Shown here one piece after another: positions 41,067 to 50,876 of a stretch of DNA of 64,000 bases. Source of the DNA: Rugamonas sp045984285 (GTDB taxonomy: Bacteria; Pseudomonadota; Gammaproteobacteria; Burkholderiales; Burkholderiaceae_D); the NCBI RefSeq assembly GCF_045984285.3, contig NZ_JBJQIK030000013.1:1-64000 (forward strand). Reading direction: 5' to 3'. Every line of letters starts with the position of its first letter. Position 1 is the first letter of the stretch. The position numbers and the translations under genes are program-made. The notes below the pieces were generated by a model. That model was not told the origin of the DNA. It saw only the letters and a list, made by a program, of their open reading frames with translations, and made no database searches.

Positions 41067-43705
41067 AAATCATCGAACAGCGCCTGCTCCGCGGACGCAA
41101 CTTCTATACCCAGCGCGCCTGCCTGCTTACCGTGCTCGATCTCGGCAGCCAGCAGGCGCTGAACACAGCTGCGCTGCCCGGTTTCAATGAACGCCTGCTG
41201 GCCATGCTGCCTTCGCTGTACGACCACCGCTGCTCGGTAGGCAAGTACGCGGGCTTCGTGCAGGCGCTGCGCGGCGGCACGCACCTGGCCCACGTGGTGG
41301 AGCATGTCACGCTGGCCCTGCAATGCGAAGCCGGTACACCGGTGGATGCGGGCCGCACGCATGCCGTCAACGGCCAGCCGGGACGCTACCGCGTGGTCTG
41401 CGCCTACCAGCTGGAACAGCTGGCGCAGGAGGCCTGTGAGGTGGCGATCGAACTGGTGACGGCACTGGCTGAAGGCCGCGAATACCCGCTGGAGGAAGCC
41501 CTGGCGCGGCTGCGCGATACGGCTGACCGGCAGGCCATCGGCACCAGCACGGGCGCCATTGTGGATGCGGCCAAGGCGCGCGGCATTCCGGTCAGCCGCA
41601 TTACGCCGGAAGCCAATCTCTTCGTGCTGGGCTGGGGCGCAAAACAGAAACGCCTGCAGGCCACCATCACCGCCGACACCGGCCACATTGCCGTGGACAT
41701 CGCCAGCGACAAGCAGCTCACCAAGGCGCTGCTGCAGGAGGCAGGCGTACCGGTGCCGGAAGGCGGCGTTGTGCGAACGCTGGAAGAAGCGCAGCGCCTG
41801 GCGCGCAAGCTGCGCGGCACCGTCACTATCAAGCCGCTGGACGGCAACCACGGACGCGGCGTCACCACGCGCTGCGGCACGCCGGAAGAAGTGGCGCTGG
41901 CCTTCGAGCGCGCGCGCCAGCATGGCCGCCGCATCATCGTCGAGCGCTTCGTCAGCGGCCAGGACTACCGGGTGCTGGTGGCGGGGGGCAAAGTGGTCGC
42001 CGCCGCGCTGCGCCGCCCGCCCTGCGTGACGGGCGACGGCAAGTCCACCATCCGCGAGCTGGTGGAACGCGAGAACCTGAACCCGGCACGCGGCGATGGC
42101 CACAGCAATATCCTGACCACGATTCCGCTCGACGGCCATGCCGAAACCCTGCTGCAGTCGCTGCAGATGAGCTTCGACAGTGTGCCGCCGGAAGGCCTGG
42201 TGGTCACGCTGCGCGGCAATGCCAACCTGTCCACCGGCGGCACCGCCGAAGACGTGACGGACCAGCTGCCGCCTGCCACACGTTCGCTGTGCATCCGCGC
42301 CGCGCGCAAGGTAGGCCTGGACGTGGCAGGGCTGGATATCGTCTGCGAGGACATTGGCCAGCCGCTGGCGGCACAGGGCGGCGCCGTCATCGAAGTGAAC
42401 GCGGCGCCGGGCATCCGCATGCACCAGTACCCCAGCGCCGGCACGCCGCGCAATGCGGGTGAAGCGATTGTGGACGGCATGTTCGGCAACAGCGATGGCC
42501 GCATTCCCATCATCGCCATTACCGGCACCAACGGCAAGACCACCACCACGCTGATGCTGGACCACAGCATCCGCATGGCGGGCATACGCACTGGCTGCAC
42601 CACCACCGAAGGCGTGTTCATCGACGGCGAATGCGTGCGCGAAGGCGACTGCGCGGGCTACTGGTCCGCGCGCACCGTGCTCAGCGCGCCCGAAGTGGAG
42701 TTCGCCATGCTGGAGACGGCGCGCGGGGGCATCCTGAAACGCGGCCTGGCCTTCGACCAATGCGACGTCGGCGTGGTGCTGAACGTGACGGCCGATCACC
42801 TGGGGCTGGACGGCATCGACACGATGGAAGACCTGATCCGCGCCAAGGGCGTGGTGGCGCACGCGGCGCGCCGCGCCGTGGTGCTCAATGCCGAGGACCA
42901 GGGCTGCATCGCCATCGCCGCGGAACTGGCTGCGGGAGTGGAACTTATCTGGTTTGCCTGCGACCCTGAAACACCGCTGCTGCTGCAGCACCTGGAGCGC
43001 GGCGGCCGCGCTGCCTACCTGCAGGACGGCGCGCTGATCCTGGCCGACGGCCAGCGCCGGCACCGCCTGTGCTGGGCCGAGGAAATGCCCGCCACGGTGG
43101 ATGGCTGCGCACGCCACAACATCGCCAACGCGCTGGCCGCGGCGGCGGCCCTGCTGGCCAGCGGCCTGCAGGTGGCGCAGATCGCCGACGGCCTGGCCTC
43201 CTTCGTCTCGGACGGCAAGCGCAACCCGCTGCGCACCAATGTGTATGAAGCGCGCGGCGTGAAGATCGTGGTCGATTACGCCCACAACCCGGCGGCCTAC
43301 CTGGCGCTGGCCCATATGGCGCGCGGCATGGCAAGCGGGCGCACCATGGCCATCGTGACGGCGCCGGGCGACCGCCGCGACGAAGACCTGCGCATGATCG
43401 GGGAGCTGTGCGGCGAGGGCTTCGACGAGGTGATCGCCTATGAATCGCCAACGGAGCACCGCGGCCGCCTGCCGGGTGAACGCGCCACGCTGATGCTGGA
43501 AGGCGCACGCCGCCGTTCGCGCAGCGGCGCTGCGAGCCTGATCCTCGACAGCGACAGCGCCGTCAACGAAGCGCTGGCGCGCTGCCGGCCAGGCGACGTG
43601 CTGGTATTCGCCTGCGGCACCTCCGTCGATGAACTGGTGCAGGCGCTGCGCCTGTCCGATCCGGAAAGCGCGGAGCGCATCGCCCTCGAAGCCGGCACGC
43701 GCTAA
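41063..43705 (+). CDS. cphA: Cyanophycin synthetase
   Basis: An 880-aa enzyme that builds cyanophycin from aspartate and arginine with ATP. After an N-terminal domain (about 1-165) comes an ATP-grasp domain (about 210-470, with TIKPLDGNHGRGVTT and IEVNAAPGIRMHQYP) and a Mur-ligase-like domain beginning at the P-loop ITGTNGKTTTTLM (about residue 487), with ETARGGILKRGL and VVDYAHNPAAYLAL. The length matches CphA1 enzymes. The product is an insoluble nitrogen reserve granule. The gene overlaps cphB and converges with an asparagine-synthase-like gene. Confidence 0.95.
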   Translation: MKIIEQRLLRGRNFYTQRACLLTVLDLGSQQALNTAALPGFNERLLAMLPSLYDHRCSVGKYAGFVQALRGGTHLAHVVEHVTLALQCEAGTPVDAGRTHAVNGQPGRYRVVCAYQLEQLAQEACEVAIELVTALAEGREYPLEEALARLRDTADRQAIGTSTGAIVDAAKARGIPVSRITPEANLFVLGWGAKQKRLQATITADTGHIAVDIASDKQLTKALLQEAGVPVPEGGVVRTLEEAQRLARKLRGTVTIKPLDGNHGRGVTTRCGTPEEVALAFERARQHGRRIIVERFVSGQDYRVLVAGGKVVAAALRRPPCVTGDGKSTIRELVERENLNPARGDGHSNILTTIPLDGHAETLLQSLQMSFDSVPPEGLVVTLRGNANLSTGGTAEDVTDQLPPATRSLCIRAARKVGLDVAGLDIVCEDIGQPLAAQGGAVIEVNAAPGIRMHQYPSAGTPRNAGEAIVDGMFGNSDGRIPIIAITGTNGKTTTTLMLDHSIRMAGIRTGCTTTEGVFIDGECVREGDCAGYWSARTVLSAPEVEFAMLETARGGILKRGLAFDQCDVGVVLNVTADHLGLDGIDTMEDLIRAKGVVAHAARRAVVLNAEDQGCIAIAAELAAGVELIWFACDPETPLLLQHLERGGRAAYLQDGALILADGQRRHRLCWAEEMPATVDGCARHNIANALAAAAALLASGLQVAQIADGLASFVSDGKRNPLRTNVYEARGVKIVVDYAHNPAAYLALAHMARGMASGRTMAIVTAPGDRRDEDLRMIGELCGEGFDEVIAYESPTEHRGRLPGERATLMLEGARRRSRSGAASLILDSDSAVNEALARCRPGDVLVFACGTSVDELVQALRLSDPESAERIALEAGTR

Positions 43706-45231
43706 GACATCTGGGCGCCTTTCAAACGCCGCCTGGCGCAGGGGCCTGTGCCGCCCGCCTTGTTCCGTCCCCCCTGTGCCAGCAAACCGAGCTGGTGCAG
43801 ATATAGCGCCTGGGTCGCATACCACGCTGAACCTGCGGCCATGCGCCCGCTGGCCAGGCAGCCCAGCAGGCGTGGCCACAGGAAGCCTGCGTTAAGCAGC
43901 GCTGACGGCCGCTGCGCCAGCAGCGAACACGCCAGGCGGCGGGCGAAGCGTGCATCCAGGGCCGCGGCGCCGGGCGCGGGCGCCTCCTTGTCCTCATATG
44001 GAAGATGCGCCAGCCGGGGGTAAGCGCGCGCGATGGCATCGCTGTGCAGCGCATGGTCCGCCACCAGCCCGATGGGCATGCCGGCCAGCAGGTCGAACAA
44101 CTCATGGTCCAGGTAGGGTGCGTGTACCGACAGGCCACCCAGCAGCCCGAATGGCACCAGCGCGATTTCGCGCCGCGTGCGGTTCCAGAAATAGAAGGAA
44201 GATATCGGGTTGGGCCGCTCCAGGTGCAGCGCCACTTCGGCCGCAAGATGTTCGACCGCCAGCTCCCGGCTAATGCCGCGCAGCAGCGGCGCAGGCAGCA
44301 GGCGGGCCAGCACCTGTTCGTCCGCTTCAAGCAGGCCGTTGGCGATGGCCTGCGGATCGCAGGAGCCGAACAGGGCGCGGCTGCGCGGCGATACGAACAG
44401 CCCGGCGGACAGCACGTCGCCGCCGATGCCGTCGTAGAGCGGCAGCTTCCGCTGCAGCAGGTAATCCATCGCCGCCAGGTACCACGTATGTTCGTCGGAG
44501 CAGAAGCCGGTGAGCAGGTTCTTGCGCTGTTCGGCTTCGAAGCGGCAGGAAGGCTGGGGCAGCACCACATGCGCCAGCCCCAGTTCGCGCGCCAGCAGGG
44601 CCGCGATGCGCACGTCTTCCCCGCCGCGTGGCGGAAAGTGCTGCGTTGTCAGGCACTGGGCGGGCTGGTACCCCTGCTGCAAGAGCTCGAACAGGATATG
44701 GCGTGAATCGCGGCCCCCGCTGAGGGGCATGATCCATTCGGAGCCGGCCGGTGCACGGCGCGCAACGGACTGGCGGAACAACGCGACGTAGGCGTCAATG
44801 GCCGCATCGCGCCGCAGGGACTGCGTGGGCGCCGCAGCCCTGCCCTGCGATGTCAGGTGCAGCGTGCCGTTCCAGGACAGCGAGGCCGCCGGCGGCAAGG
44901 CGCGGATATGGCGGAAAGGCGTGTCCTCACCGATGAAAAAGCCGAGGCGCAGGAAGACGGCCAGCGCGGCATGGTCCAGCGCCGTATCGGCGCCGCACGC
45001 GATCAAGCGGGGAATCGAAGGCGACAGCCCCACCGCATCCGGCCCGCTGTAGCGGTACAGCGGATACAAGCCATAGCGCTCATTGGCGGCCGTTAGCGTG
45101 GCGCCGTCCCAGTTCCACCAGGCCCAGATGCCGTCCGCGGCGCCCACCCGGTGGCCCAGCGCGCAGCTGGCGCTTCCCTCGAAACGCAGGCCCGCCGCGC
45201 CGCGCCGGGCAAAGCAATATGGCATGTCCAT
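43702..45231 (-). CDS. Asparagine-synthase-like protein lacking the N-terminal cysteine
   Basis: A 509-aa protein. The C-terminal part has an ATP pyrophosphatase loop (PLSGGRDSRHILFEL) and the DGIGGDVLSAG segment of the AsnB synthetase domain. The N-terminal part (about 1-120) resembles the glutaminase fold (YGLYPLYRY, GLSPSIPRLI) but there is no cysteine after the initiator, so it cannot use glutamine in the normal way. Such proteins act as ammonia-dependent or non-asparagine amide ligases, as in lasso peptide and other pathways. The GGAGGAGG site supports the ATG at 45231. It converges on cphA with stops overlapping, so a link to cyanophycin metabolism is plausible but unproven. Confidence 0.82.
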   Translation of the reverse strand: MDMPYCFARRGAAGLRFEGSASCALGHRVGAADGIWAWWNWDGATLTAANERYGLYPLYRYSGPDAVGLSPSIPRLIACGADTALDHAALAVFLRLGFFIGEDTPFRHIRALPPAASLSWNGTLHLTSQGRAAAPTQSLRRDAAIDAYVALFRQSVARRAPAGSEWIMPLSGGRDSRHILFELLQQGYQPAQCLTTQHFPPRGGEDVRIAALLARELGLAHVVLPQPSCRFEAEQRKNLLTGFCSDEHTWYLAAMDYLLQRKLPLYDGIGGDVLSAGLFVSPRSRALFGSCDPQAIANGLLEADEQVLARLLPAPLLRGISRELAVEHLAAEVALHLERPNPISSFYFWNRTRREIALVPFGLLGGLSVHAPYLDHELFDLLAGMPIGLVADHALHSDAIARAYPRLAHLPYEDKEAPAPGAAALDARFARRLACSLLAQRPSALLNAGFLWPRLLGCLASGRMAAGSAWYATQALYLHQLGLLAQGGRNKAGGTGPCARRRLKGAQMS

Positions 45232-45301
45232 GAAGGCCTCCTCCGGGCCATTGGACAGCAAAGGCGCGCTCGCCTGCTGATGCGGATCAAGCCTTGCGGC
45301 C

Positions 45302-46408
45302 TTAATGCTTCTGCGCGGGCGGCTGGCCGTGCTGCGGCGGCTGGTCGAAGGGCGGCAGTTCGCCCTGCCGGTCGTCCGGATCGCGCACGATCATGCGCAT
45401 CGGGTAGGCGAAGTCGATGCCGCGCTCCTCGAAGGCGCGCACCAGGTCGAGGAAGATGGCCTGCTGCGTATCGACGAACACAAAATAGTCCGGCGACTTG
45501 ATCCAGTACACCACCTCGAAGTTCAGCGACCATTCGCCCAGCGAGAACAGGTGGGCGCGTTCGAAGTCGGCGGTGGCCTTCTGGTTCACGATAATCTCCT
45601 TGATCAGCTGAGGAATCGCCGCCAGCTGCTCGGCGCCGGTGCCGTAGCGCACCCGCACCTGGAAGGCGGCGCGCCGCGTATGCATGCGCGTCTGGTTGCC
45701 GATGCGGGCCTTGAGGATGTCGCCGTTGGAGAAGATGATCTGGTCGCCGCCCAGGCCGCGCAGGCGCGTGGTCTTCAGGCCGATATATTCCACGGTGCCC
45801 AGCTGTTCGCCGACGATGATGAAATCGCCCACCACGAAAGGCTTGTCCAGCACAATGGACAGGGAGGCCAGCAGGTCGCCCAAAATGTTCTGCACCGCCA
45901 GCGCCACCGCGATACCGCCGATACCCAGGCTGGCCACCAGGGTGGTGATGTTGAAGCCCAGGTTATCGAGGATCATCAGCACGAAGACGACCCACACCAC
46001 CATGCGCAGCACGAAGTCGATGATGGCGGCCGAGGTGGCGCCTGCGGTGCTGTCGGTACTGGAGCGCAGGCGCGCGCGCCAGCTGCGCACGGCGGCATCG
46101 CCCCAGAAGGCGGCCTGCAGCAGCATGGCCGTGACGGCGATGCGCCACAGCGCTACCTCGTATTTGCGCGGCAGGTCGAGCAGCAGGCTGCCCAGGTAGA
46201 GCGACACCACCACCATGAAGACCGGATAGGTCGAGCGCAGGATGCGCGCCAACCAGTCGTCGACCTTGGTTGCCGTGCGCTGGGCGATGGCATCGAGCCG
46301 GCGCAGGATAAAGCATTTGCTGACGTACATGAGCACGGAGGCGCCCAGTGCGACGGCCAGTGCGACGCCCCACTCCTGCAAGGAATTGCCCAGCAAAACA
46401 TACCTCAT
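45302..46408 (-). CDS. MscS-family mechanosensitive channel
   Basis: A 368-aa membrane protein with about five transmembrane segments. The pore-lining TM3 region reads LVASLGIGGIAVALAVQNILGDLLASLSI, followed by the beta domain (FVVGDFIIVGEQLGTVEYIGLKTTRLR) and the C-terminal domain. The GGGAG-type site supports the start at MRYVLLGN (46408). It would release solutes on hypo-osmotic shock or conduct ions. The tail is proline/glutamine rich (PPFDQPPQHGQPPAQ). Confidence 0.9.
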   Translation of the reverse strand: MRYVLLGNSLQEWGVALAVALGASVLMYVSKCFILRRLDAIAQRTATKVDDWLARILRSTYPVFMVVVSLYLGSLLLDLPRKYEVALWRIAVTAMLLQAAFWGDAAVRSWRARLRSSTDSTAGATSAAIIDFVLRMVVWVVFVLMILDNLGFNITTLVASLGIGGIAVALAVQNILGDLLASLSIVLDKPFVVGDFIIVGEQLGTVEYIGLKTTRLRGLGGDQIIFSNGDILKARIGNQTRMHTRRAAFQVRVRYGTGAEQLAAIPQLIKEIIVNQKATADFERAHLFSLGEWSLNFEVVYWIKSPDYFVFVDTQQAIFLDLVRAFEERGIDFAYPMRMIVRDPDDRQGELPPFDQPPQHGQPPAQKH

Positions 46409-46552
46409 CTGTGCTCCCGCATGCAAAGGTCAGGCGCGATAGTTTACCCAAGGCTTGCCCTGCCAGCCTGTTCGATAACGCAAGGCAAAGCTGCGCCGCA
46501 CAATGACAAATGCCTGCATACTTTTCCGCACGTTCGACTAGCTAAGCAAAAA

Positions 46553-48808
46553 ATGACTTCAACCAACGATGTGAACCAGCGTCAGGCGATCGAACTGTGG
46601 GGCGGCCTCGAAGCGACCGTTAACCGCGTACGCGATCAATATTTCAGTCAGATGGACCAGAACGGCCATGCCGGCCGGCTCAGCGATCTGGACCGCTTTG
46701 CGGCGCTTGGCATCAAGGCCCTGCGCTACCCCGTGCTGTGGGAGCTGATTGCGCCGGATGGCCTGGACAAGGCCGACTGGTCCTGGCCCGATGAGCGCCT
46801 GCCTGCCTTGCGCGACCTCGGTGTCCAGCCCATCGTGGGCCTGGTGCACCACGGCAGCGGCCCGCGCCATACCAGCCTGGTGGACGATAACTTCGCCGAA
46901 GGCCTGGCCGAATACGCAGGCGCCGTAGCTCAGCGCTATCCCTGGGTGGAGTACTACACCCCCGTCAATGAACCCTGCACCACCGCCCGCTTCTGCGCCC
47001 TGTACGGCCTGTGGTATCCGCATGCGCGGGACGACCTGTCCTTCCTGCGCGCGCTGATGAACCAGTGCAAGGGCGTGGTGCTGTCCATGCGCGCCATCCG
47101 CAAGGTCAATCCGGATGCCAAACTGGTGCAGACCGATGACCTGGGCAAAACCTACAGCACGCCGGAACTGGGCGAGTGGGCCGACTTTTATAACGAGCGG
47201 CGCTGGCTGGCCTGGGACCTGCTGTGCGGCATGGTCGGACCGGAGCATGCGCTGTGGGACTACTTCATCGGCAGTGGCATCAGCGCCGAGGAACTGCAGT
47301 GGTTCCGCGATAACAGCTGCCCGCCGGACATCGTGGGCGTCAACTACTACATCACCAGCGAGCGCTGGCTCGACCATCGCGGCGAGCGCTATCCGAAGCA
47401 GTATGTCGGCGTGCACGGCTTTGCCGATATCGAGGCGGCGCGGGCGCTCGCCACACCGACGCCCGGCGTCGGCCCGCTGCTGCAGGAAGCGTGGGAGCGC
47501 TACAGCCTGCCGCTGGCCGTGACGGAAGCGCATATCGACGCCAACCGCGAAGACCAGCTGCGCTGGCTGATGGAGGTGTGGCAGGCCGCGCAGGACGTGC
47601 AGCGCGCCGGCGCCGACATGCGGGCCGTAACGGTGTGGGCCCTGCTCGGCTCCTTCGACTGGAACTGCCTGGTGACGGAATGCCGCGGCTATTACGAAAG
47701 CGGCGCCTTCGACCTGCGCGGTCCGGAACCGCGGCCCACCGCCGTGGTGCGGCTGATGCGCGAGCTGGCCTCCGGCCGCACGCCTTCGCATCCGGTGCTG
47801 CAGGGCCAGGGCTGGTGGCGGCGTCCCGGACGCTTCCTCTGCCCGCCCGTGGCCACCAGCACCAGCATTGCAGCGCTGCCCGGCGAACGGCGCGGCGCCC
47901 AGCACACGGTGCAGCCTATCCTGATCAGCGGCGCCACGGGCACCCTGGGCAGCGCCTTCGCCCGCATTTGCGCAGAGCGCCACCTGGCCGTGCATGTGCT
48001 GAACCGGCAGGAGATGGACATCGCCGACCCGGCGTCGGTGGAAGCGGCCATCCGGCGCTACAAGCCCTGGGCCATCGTCAACGCCGGCGGCTATGTGCGC
48101 GTGCACGACGCGGAGAAGGATTCCAGCCGCTGCCTGCGCGAGAACGCGCATGGTCCCGTGGTACTGGCCGTGGCCTGTGCGCGCCACAATATCCGCCTGC
48201 TCAGCTTCTCCAGCGACCTGGTGTTCGATGGCAGCAAGGGCAGCGCCTATGTGGAAAGCGATCCGGTGTCGCCGCTCAATGTTTACGGCCAGAGCAAGGC
48301 CGAAGCGGAGCGCCGCGTACTGGGCGTGAATCCGGATGCGCTGATGGTGCGCACCAGCGCCTTCTTCGGCCCCTGGGACCGCCATAACTTCGTCACACTG
48401 GCGCTGCAGGCGCTGGGCGAAGGCCGCAGTTTTTCAGCGGCGGAAGACCTGGTGGTATCGCCCACCTATGTGCCGGACCTGGTGCAGGCCTGCCTCGACC
48501 TGATGATCGATGGCGAATCCGGCATCTGGCACCTGAGCAATGGCGAAGCGGTGAGCTGGGCCGGGCTGGCGCAGCGCGCCTGCGCCCTGGCCGGCATTCC
48601 GGACAAGCGCCTGCAACTGCTGCCATCCAGCGCGCTGGAGTTCAGCGCCGCGCAGCCGCGCTTTTCCGCGCTGGGCAGCGAACGGGGACGCATGCTGCCT
48701 GCGCTGGACGATGCGCTGGAGCGCTACCTGAAGGCAGTGGCGGAAGAGCAGCAGCGCGGCGCCATGCAGCCCGGCGCCGCCCAGGCGGCGCACTACGGCA
48801 GCAACTGA
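46553..48808 (+). CDS. GH1-like / RmlD-like fusion protein
   Basis: A 751-aa cytoplasmic protein made of two enzymes. Residues about 10-415 resemble family-1 glycosidases: the acid/base motif is in YYTPVNEPCTTARF and the nucleophile motif is VTEAHID in place of VTENG. Residues about 460-740 are a short-chain reductase of the RmlD type (ISGATGTLGSAFARIC, SFSSDLVFDGSKGSAYVESD, PLNVYGQSKAEAER with the Tyr-x3-Lys pair). RmlD makes dTDP-rhamnose, so the fusion joins a hydrolase-like and a sugar-nucleotide reductase-like domain. The long frame upstream of 46553 is antisense to mscS and is rejected. The weak ribosome site leaves the exact start uncertain. Confidence 0.82.
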   Translation: MTSTNDVNQRQAIELWGGLEATVNRVRDQYFSQMDQNGHAGRLSDLDRFAALGIKALRYPVLWELIAPDGLDKADWSWPDERLPALRDLGVQPIVGLVHHGSGPRHTSLVDDNFAEGLAEYAGAVAQRYPWVEYYTPVNEPCTTARFCALYGLWYPHARDDLSFLRALMNQCKGVVLSMRAIRKVNPDAKLVQTDDLGKTYSTPELGEWADFYNERRWLAWDLLCGMVGPEHALWDYFIGSGISAEELQWFRDNSCPPDIVGVNYYITSERWLDHRGERYPKQYVGVHGFADIEAARALATPTPGVGPLLQEAWERYSLPLAVTEAHIDANREDQLRWLMEVWQAAQDVQRAGADMRAVTVWALLGSFDWNCLVTECRGYYESGAFDLRGPEPRPTAVVRLMRELASGRTPSHPVLQGQGWWRRPGRFLCPPVATSTSIAALPGERRGAQHTVQPILISGATGTLGSAFARICAERHLAVHVLNRQEMDIADPASVEAAIRRYKPWAIVNAGGYVRVHDAEKDSSRCLRENAHGPVVLAVACARHNIRLLSFSSDLVFDGSKGSAYVESDPVSPLNVYGQSKAEAERRVLGVNPDALMVRTSAFFGPWDRHNFVTLALQALGEGRSFSAAEDLVVSPTYVPDLVQACLDLMIDGESGIWHLSNGEAVSWAGLAQRACALAGIPDKRLQLLPSSALEFSAAQPRFSALGSERGRMLPALDDALERYLKAVAEEQQRGAMQPGAAQAAHYGSN

Positions 48809-48814
48809 ATGGCA

Positions 48815-50770
48815 TCAGCCCGGCATCCTCAGGTGCCGGGCCAGGTCGGCCAGGCGGTAGGGCTTGCTCAGCAGGACGAAGTCGCCGATGCCTTCATGCT
48901 GGCTGCGCAGCGCCGGCAGCGGATAGCCGGAAGCGAGAATGATCTTGATGGCCGGGTAGCGTTCCCTTACTTGCCGCGCCAGCTCGATGCCCGTCATCCC
49001 GTTCGGCATCATCACATCGCTGAACAGCACGTCGATGGCGGCATCGCGCTCCAGCACGCGCAGTGCTTCGCGGCCGTCGCCGGCGGCCAATACCTCATAG
49101 CCCATCGCATGGAACAGTTCCGTCGCCAGCTCCATCACCAGCGCATCGTCTTCCACGATCAGCACCCGGTCGGGGCGCGGGGCGACGGCTGGAACGCCTG
49201 CTTCCGTCTCCAGTGCGGCCGGGAGGTAAAGGCTGATGGCGGTGCCCTGCCCCGGCGCCGTGGTGATGTCCACTTCGCCGCCCGACTGCTTGATGAAGCC
49301 ATATACCTGGCTCAGGCCCAGGCCGGTGCCCTTGCCGGGCGGCTTGGTTGTGAAGAAGGGTTCGAGCGCGCGTTCGCGTACCTCCGGCGGCATGCCGGCG
49401 CCGGTGTCGCGCACGGTCACGCACACATAAGGACCGGCGCCCAGGCCGGGCACCTGGCCTTCCGCCAGCGTGACGCTGCGCGTTTCGAGGAACAGCGCGC
49501 CGCCCTCCGGCATGGCGTCGCGCGCATTGACCACCAGGTTGAGCAGCGCCGCCTCAAAGCGCGCCTCGTCCACCATCACCGTCTCCAGCTTTGGCGCCAG
49601 GTCGATGCGGAAGTTCACCAGCGGGCCGCTGGCGCGCCGCAACACCGGCTCGAAGCTGCCGATCAGGGCATTCAGCTGGTGCGGCGCCGGTTCCAGCGGC
49701 TGCTGGCGCGCGAAGGACAGCAGCTGCTGGGTAAGCAGGGCGCCGCGTTCCACGGCGCGGCGCATGCTGTCCAGCACACGCAGGTTGCTGGCGCCGCCGC
49801 CCGCGTTCTGCGCCTGCACCGACAGGATATCGATACCGCTGGACACCACGGCCAGCAGGTTGTTGAAGTCATGCGCCACGCCGCCGGTCAGCTGGCCCAC
49901 CGCCTCCATCTTCTGCGACTGGAACAGGGCATTGCGGGCCTGCTCGAGCGACTCGGCGGCCTTGCGCTTCTCGGTGATATCGCGGGTGATCTTGGCAAAG
50001 CCGATCAGCCGGCCGTCCTCGTCGCGGATCTGGTCCAGCACCGCGCTGGCCCAGAAGCGCGTGCCGTCCTTGCGCACGCGCCAGCCCTCGCTTTCGAAAC
50101 GGCCGTCGCGCCGCGCCGTTTCCAGCGCCCGCTCCGGCAGGCCGGCCGCGCGGTCTTCGTCGGTGAAGAAGCGGCGAAAATGGGTGCCCACTACCTCTTC
50201 CCTGGTGTAGCCCTTGATGCGCTGCGCGCCGATGTTCCAGTTGGTGATGAGGCCTTCCGGCGACAGCATGTAGATGGCATAGTCCGTCACGCCCTGCACC
50301 AGCAGGCGGAAGCGCTGCTCGCTTTCGCGCAGCGCTTCCTGCGCCCGCATGCGCTCCGTGATGTCGCGGGTAATCTTGGCAAAGCCCACCAGCTCGCCCG
50401 CCGCGTTGCGGATCGGGTCGATCACCACGTTGGCGAAGAAACGCGTGCCGTCCTTGCGCATGCGCCAGCCCTCGCCCTCGAAGCGGCCCTCGCGCATTGC
50501 AATGGCCAGCGCGCGCGCCGGCAGGCCGCTGGCCCGGTCTTCGTCGGTATAGAAGCGGGAGAAATGCTGGCCGAGAATCTCGGCCGCCTGGTAGCCCTTG
50601 AAGCGCTCTGCGCCCGCATTCCAGCTGCTGACATAGCCGTCCATGTCCAGCATATAGATCGCGTAGTCGCTGATGCTGGCCACCAGCATTTCATAACGCT
50701 GCTCGTAGTTCGCCAGCGTTTGACGGCGCTCCAGCGGGTTCGCCACGGTTGGCGTTCGGTCATTCGTCAT
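48815..50770 (-). CDS. Hybrid sensor histidine kinase (PAS-PAS-HisKA-HATPase-REC)
   Basis: A 651-aa soluble kinase. PAS1 (about 20-140) and PAS2 (about 150-265) are near duplicates: both contain SDYAIYML/TDYAIYML, WNxGA-RxKGY, FYTDEDRA-GLP and RKDGTRF. A dimerisation domain follows with the phospho-acceptor H300 in GGVAHDFNNLL, then an ATPase domain with LNLVVNARDAMPEGG, DTGAGMPPE and GKGTGLGLSQVYGF, and a C-terminal receiver (about 530-645) with its phospho-aspartate in LFSDVMMPNGMTG. No output domain is encoded next to it. The signal is unknown. The gene is convergent with the GH1-like gene, with only six bases between stops. Confidence 0.93.
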   Translation of the reverse strand: MTNDRTPTVANPLERRQTLANYEQRYEMLVASISDYAIYMLDMDGYVSSWNAGAERFKGYQAAEILGQHFSRFYTDEDRASGLPARALAIAMREGRFEGEGWRMRKDGTRFFANVVIDPIRNAAGELVGFAKITRDITERMRAQEALRESEQRFRLLVQGVTDYAIYMLSPEGLITNWNIGAQRIKGYTREEVVGTHFRRFFTDEDRAAGLPERALETARRDGRFESEGWRVRKDGTRFWASAVLDQIRDEDGRLIGFAKITRDITEKRKAAESLEQARNALFQSQKMEAVGQLTGGVAHDFNNLLAVVSSGIDILSVQAQNAGGGASNLRVLDSMRRAVERGALLTQQLLSFARQQPLEPAPHQLNALIGSFEPVLRRASGPLVNFRIDLAPKLETVMVDEARFEAALLNLVVNARDAMPEGGALFLETRSVTLAEGQVPGLGAGPYVCVTVRDTGAGMPPEVRERALEPFFTTKPPGKGTGLGLSQVYGFIKQSGGEVDITTAPGQGTAISLYLPAALETEAGVPAVAPRPDRVLIVEDDALVMELATELFHAMGYEVLAAGDGREALRVLERDAAIDVLFSDVMMPNGMTGIELARQVRERYPAIKIILASGYPLPALRSQHEGIGDFVLLSKPYRLADLARHLRMPG

Positions 50771-50876
50771 GAGATTTTTTCGCTATCCTGCCAGTACGGC
50801 CAAACCCATTCTACCGCCCACTGCGGGGTGGCCCGTGGACGCTTGGCCGGCCATTTTCCTTGTCCTGAACAAACCG

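Noticed and set aside
40346..43879. Very long minus-strand frame opposite cyanophycin synthetase
   Set aside because: Low-complexity Arg/Ala/His composition, no ribosome site and perfect overlap with cphB and cphA on the other strand.
45305..46552. In-frame extension of the GH1/RmlD gene upstream of 46553
   Set aside because: It is entirely antisense to the MscS gene; protein-like GH1 sequence begins only at MTSTNDVNQ.
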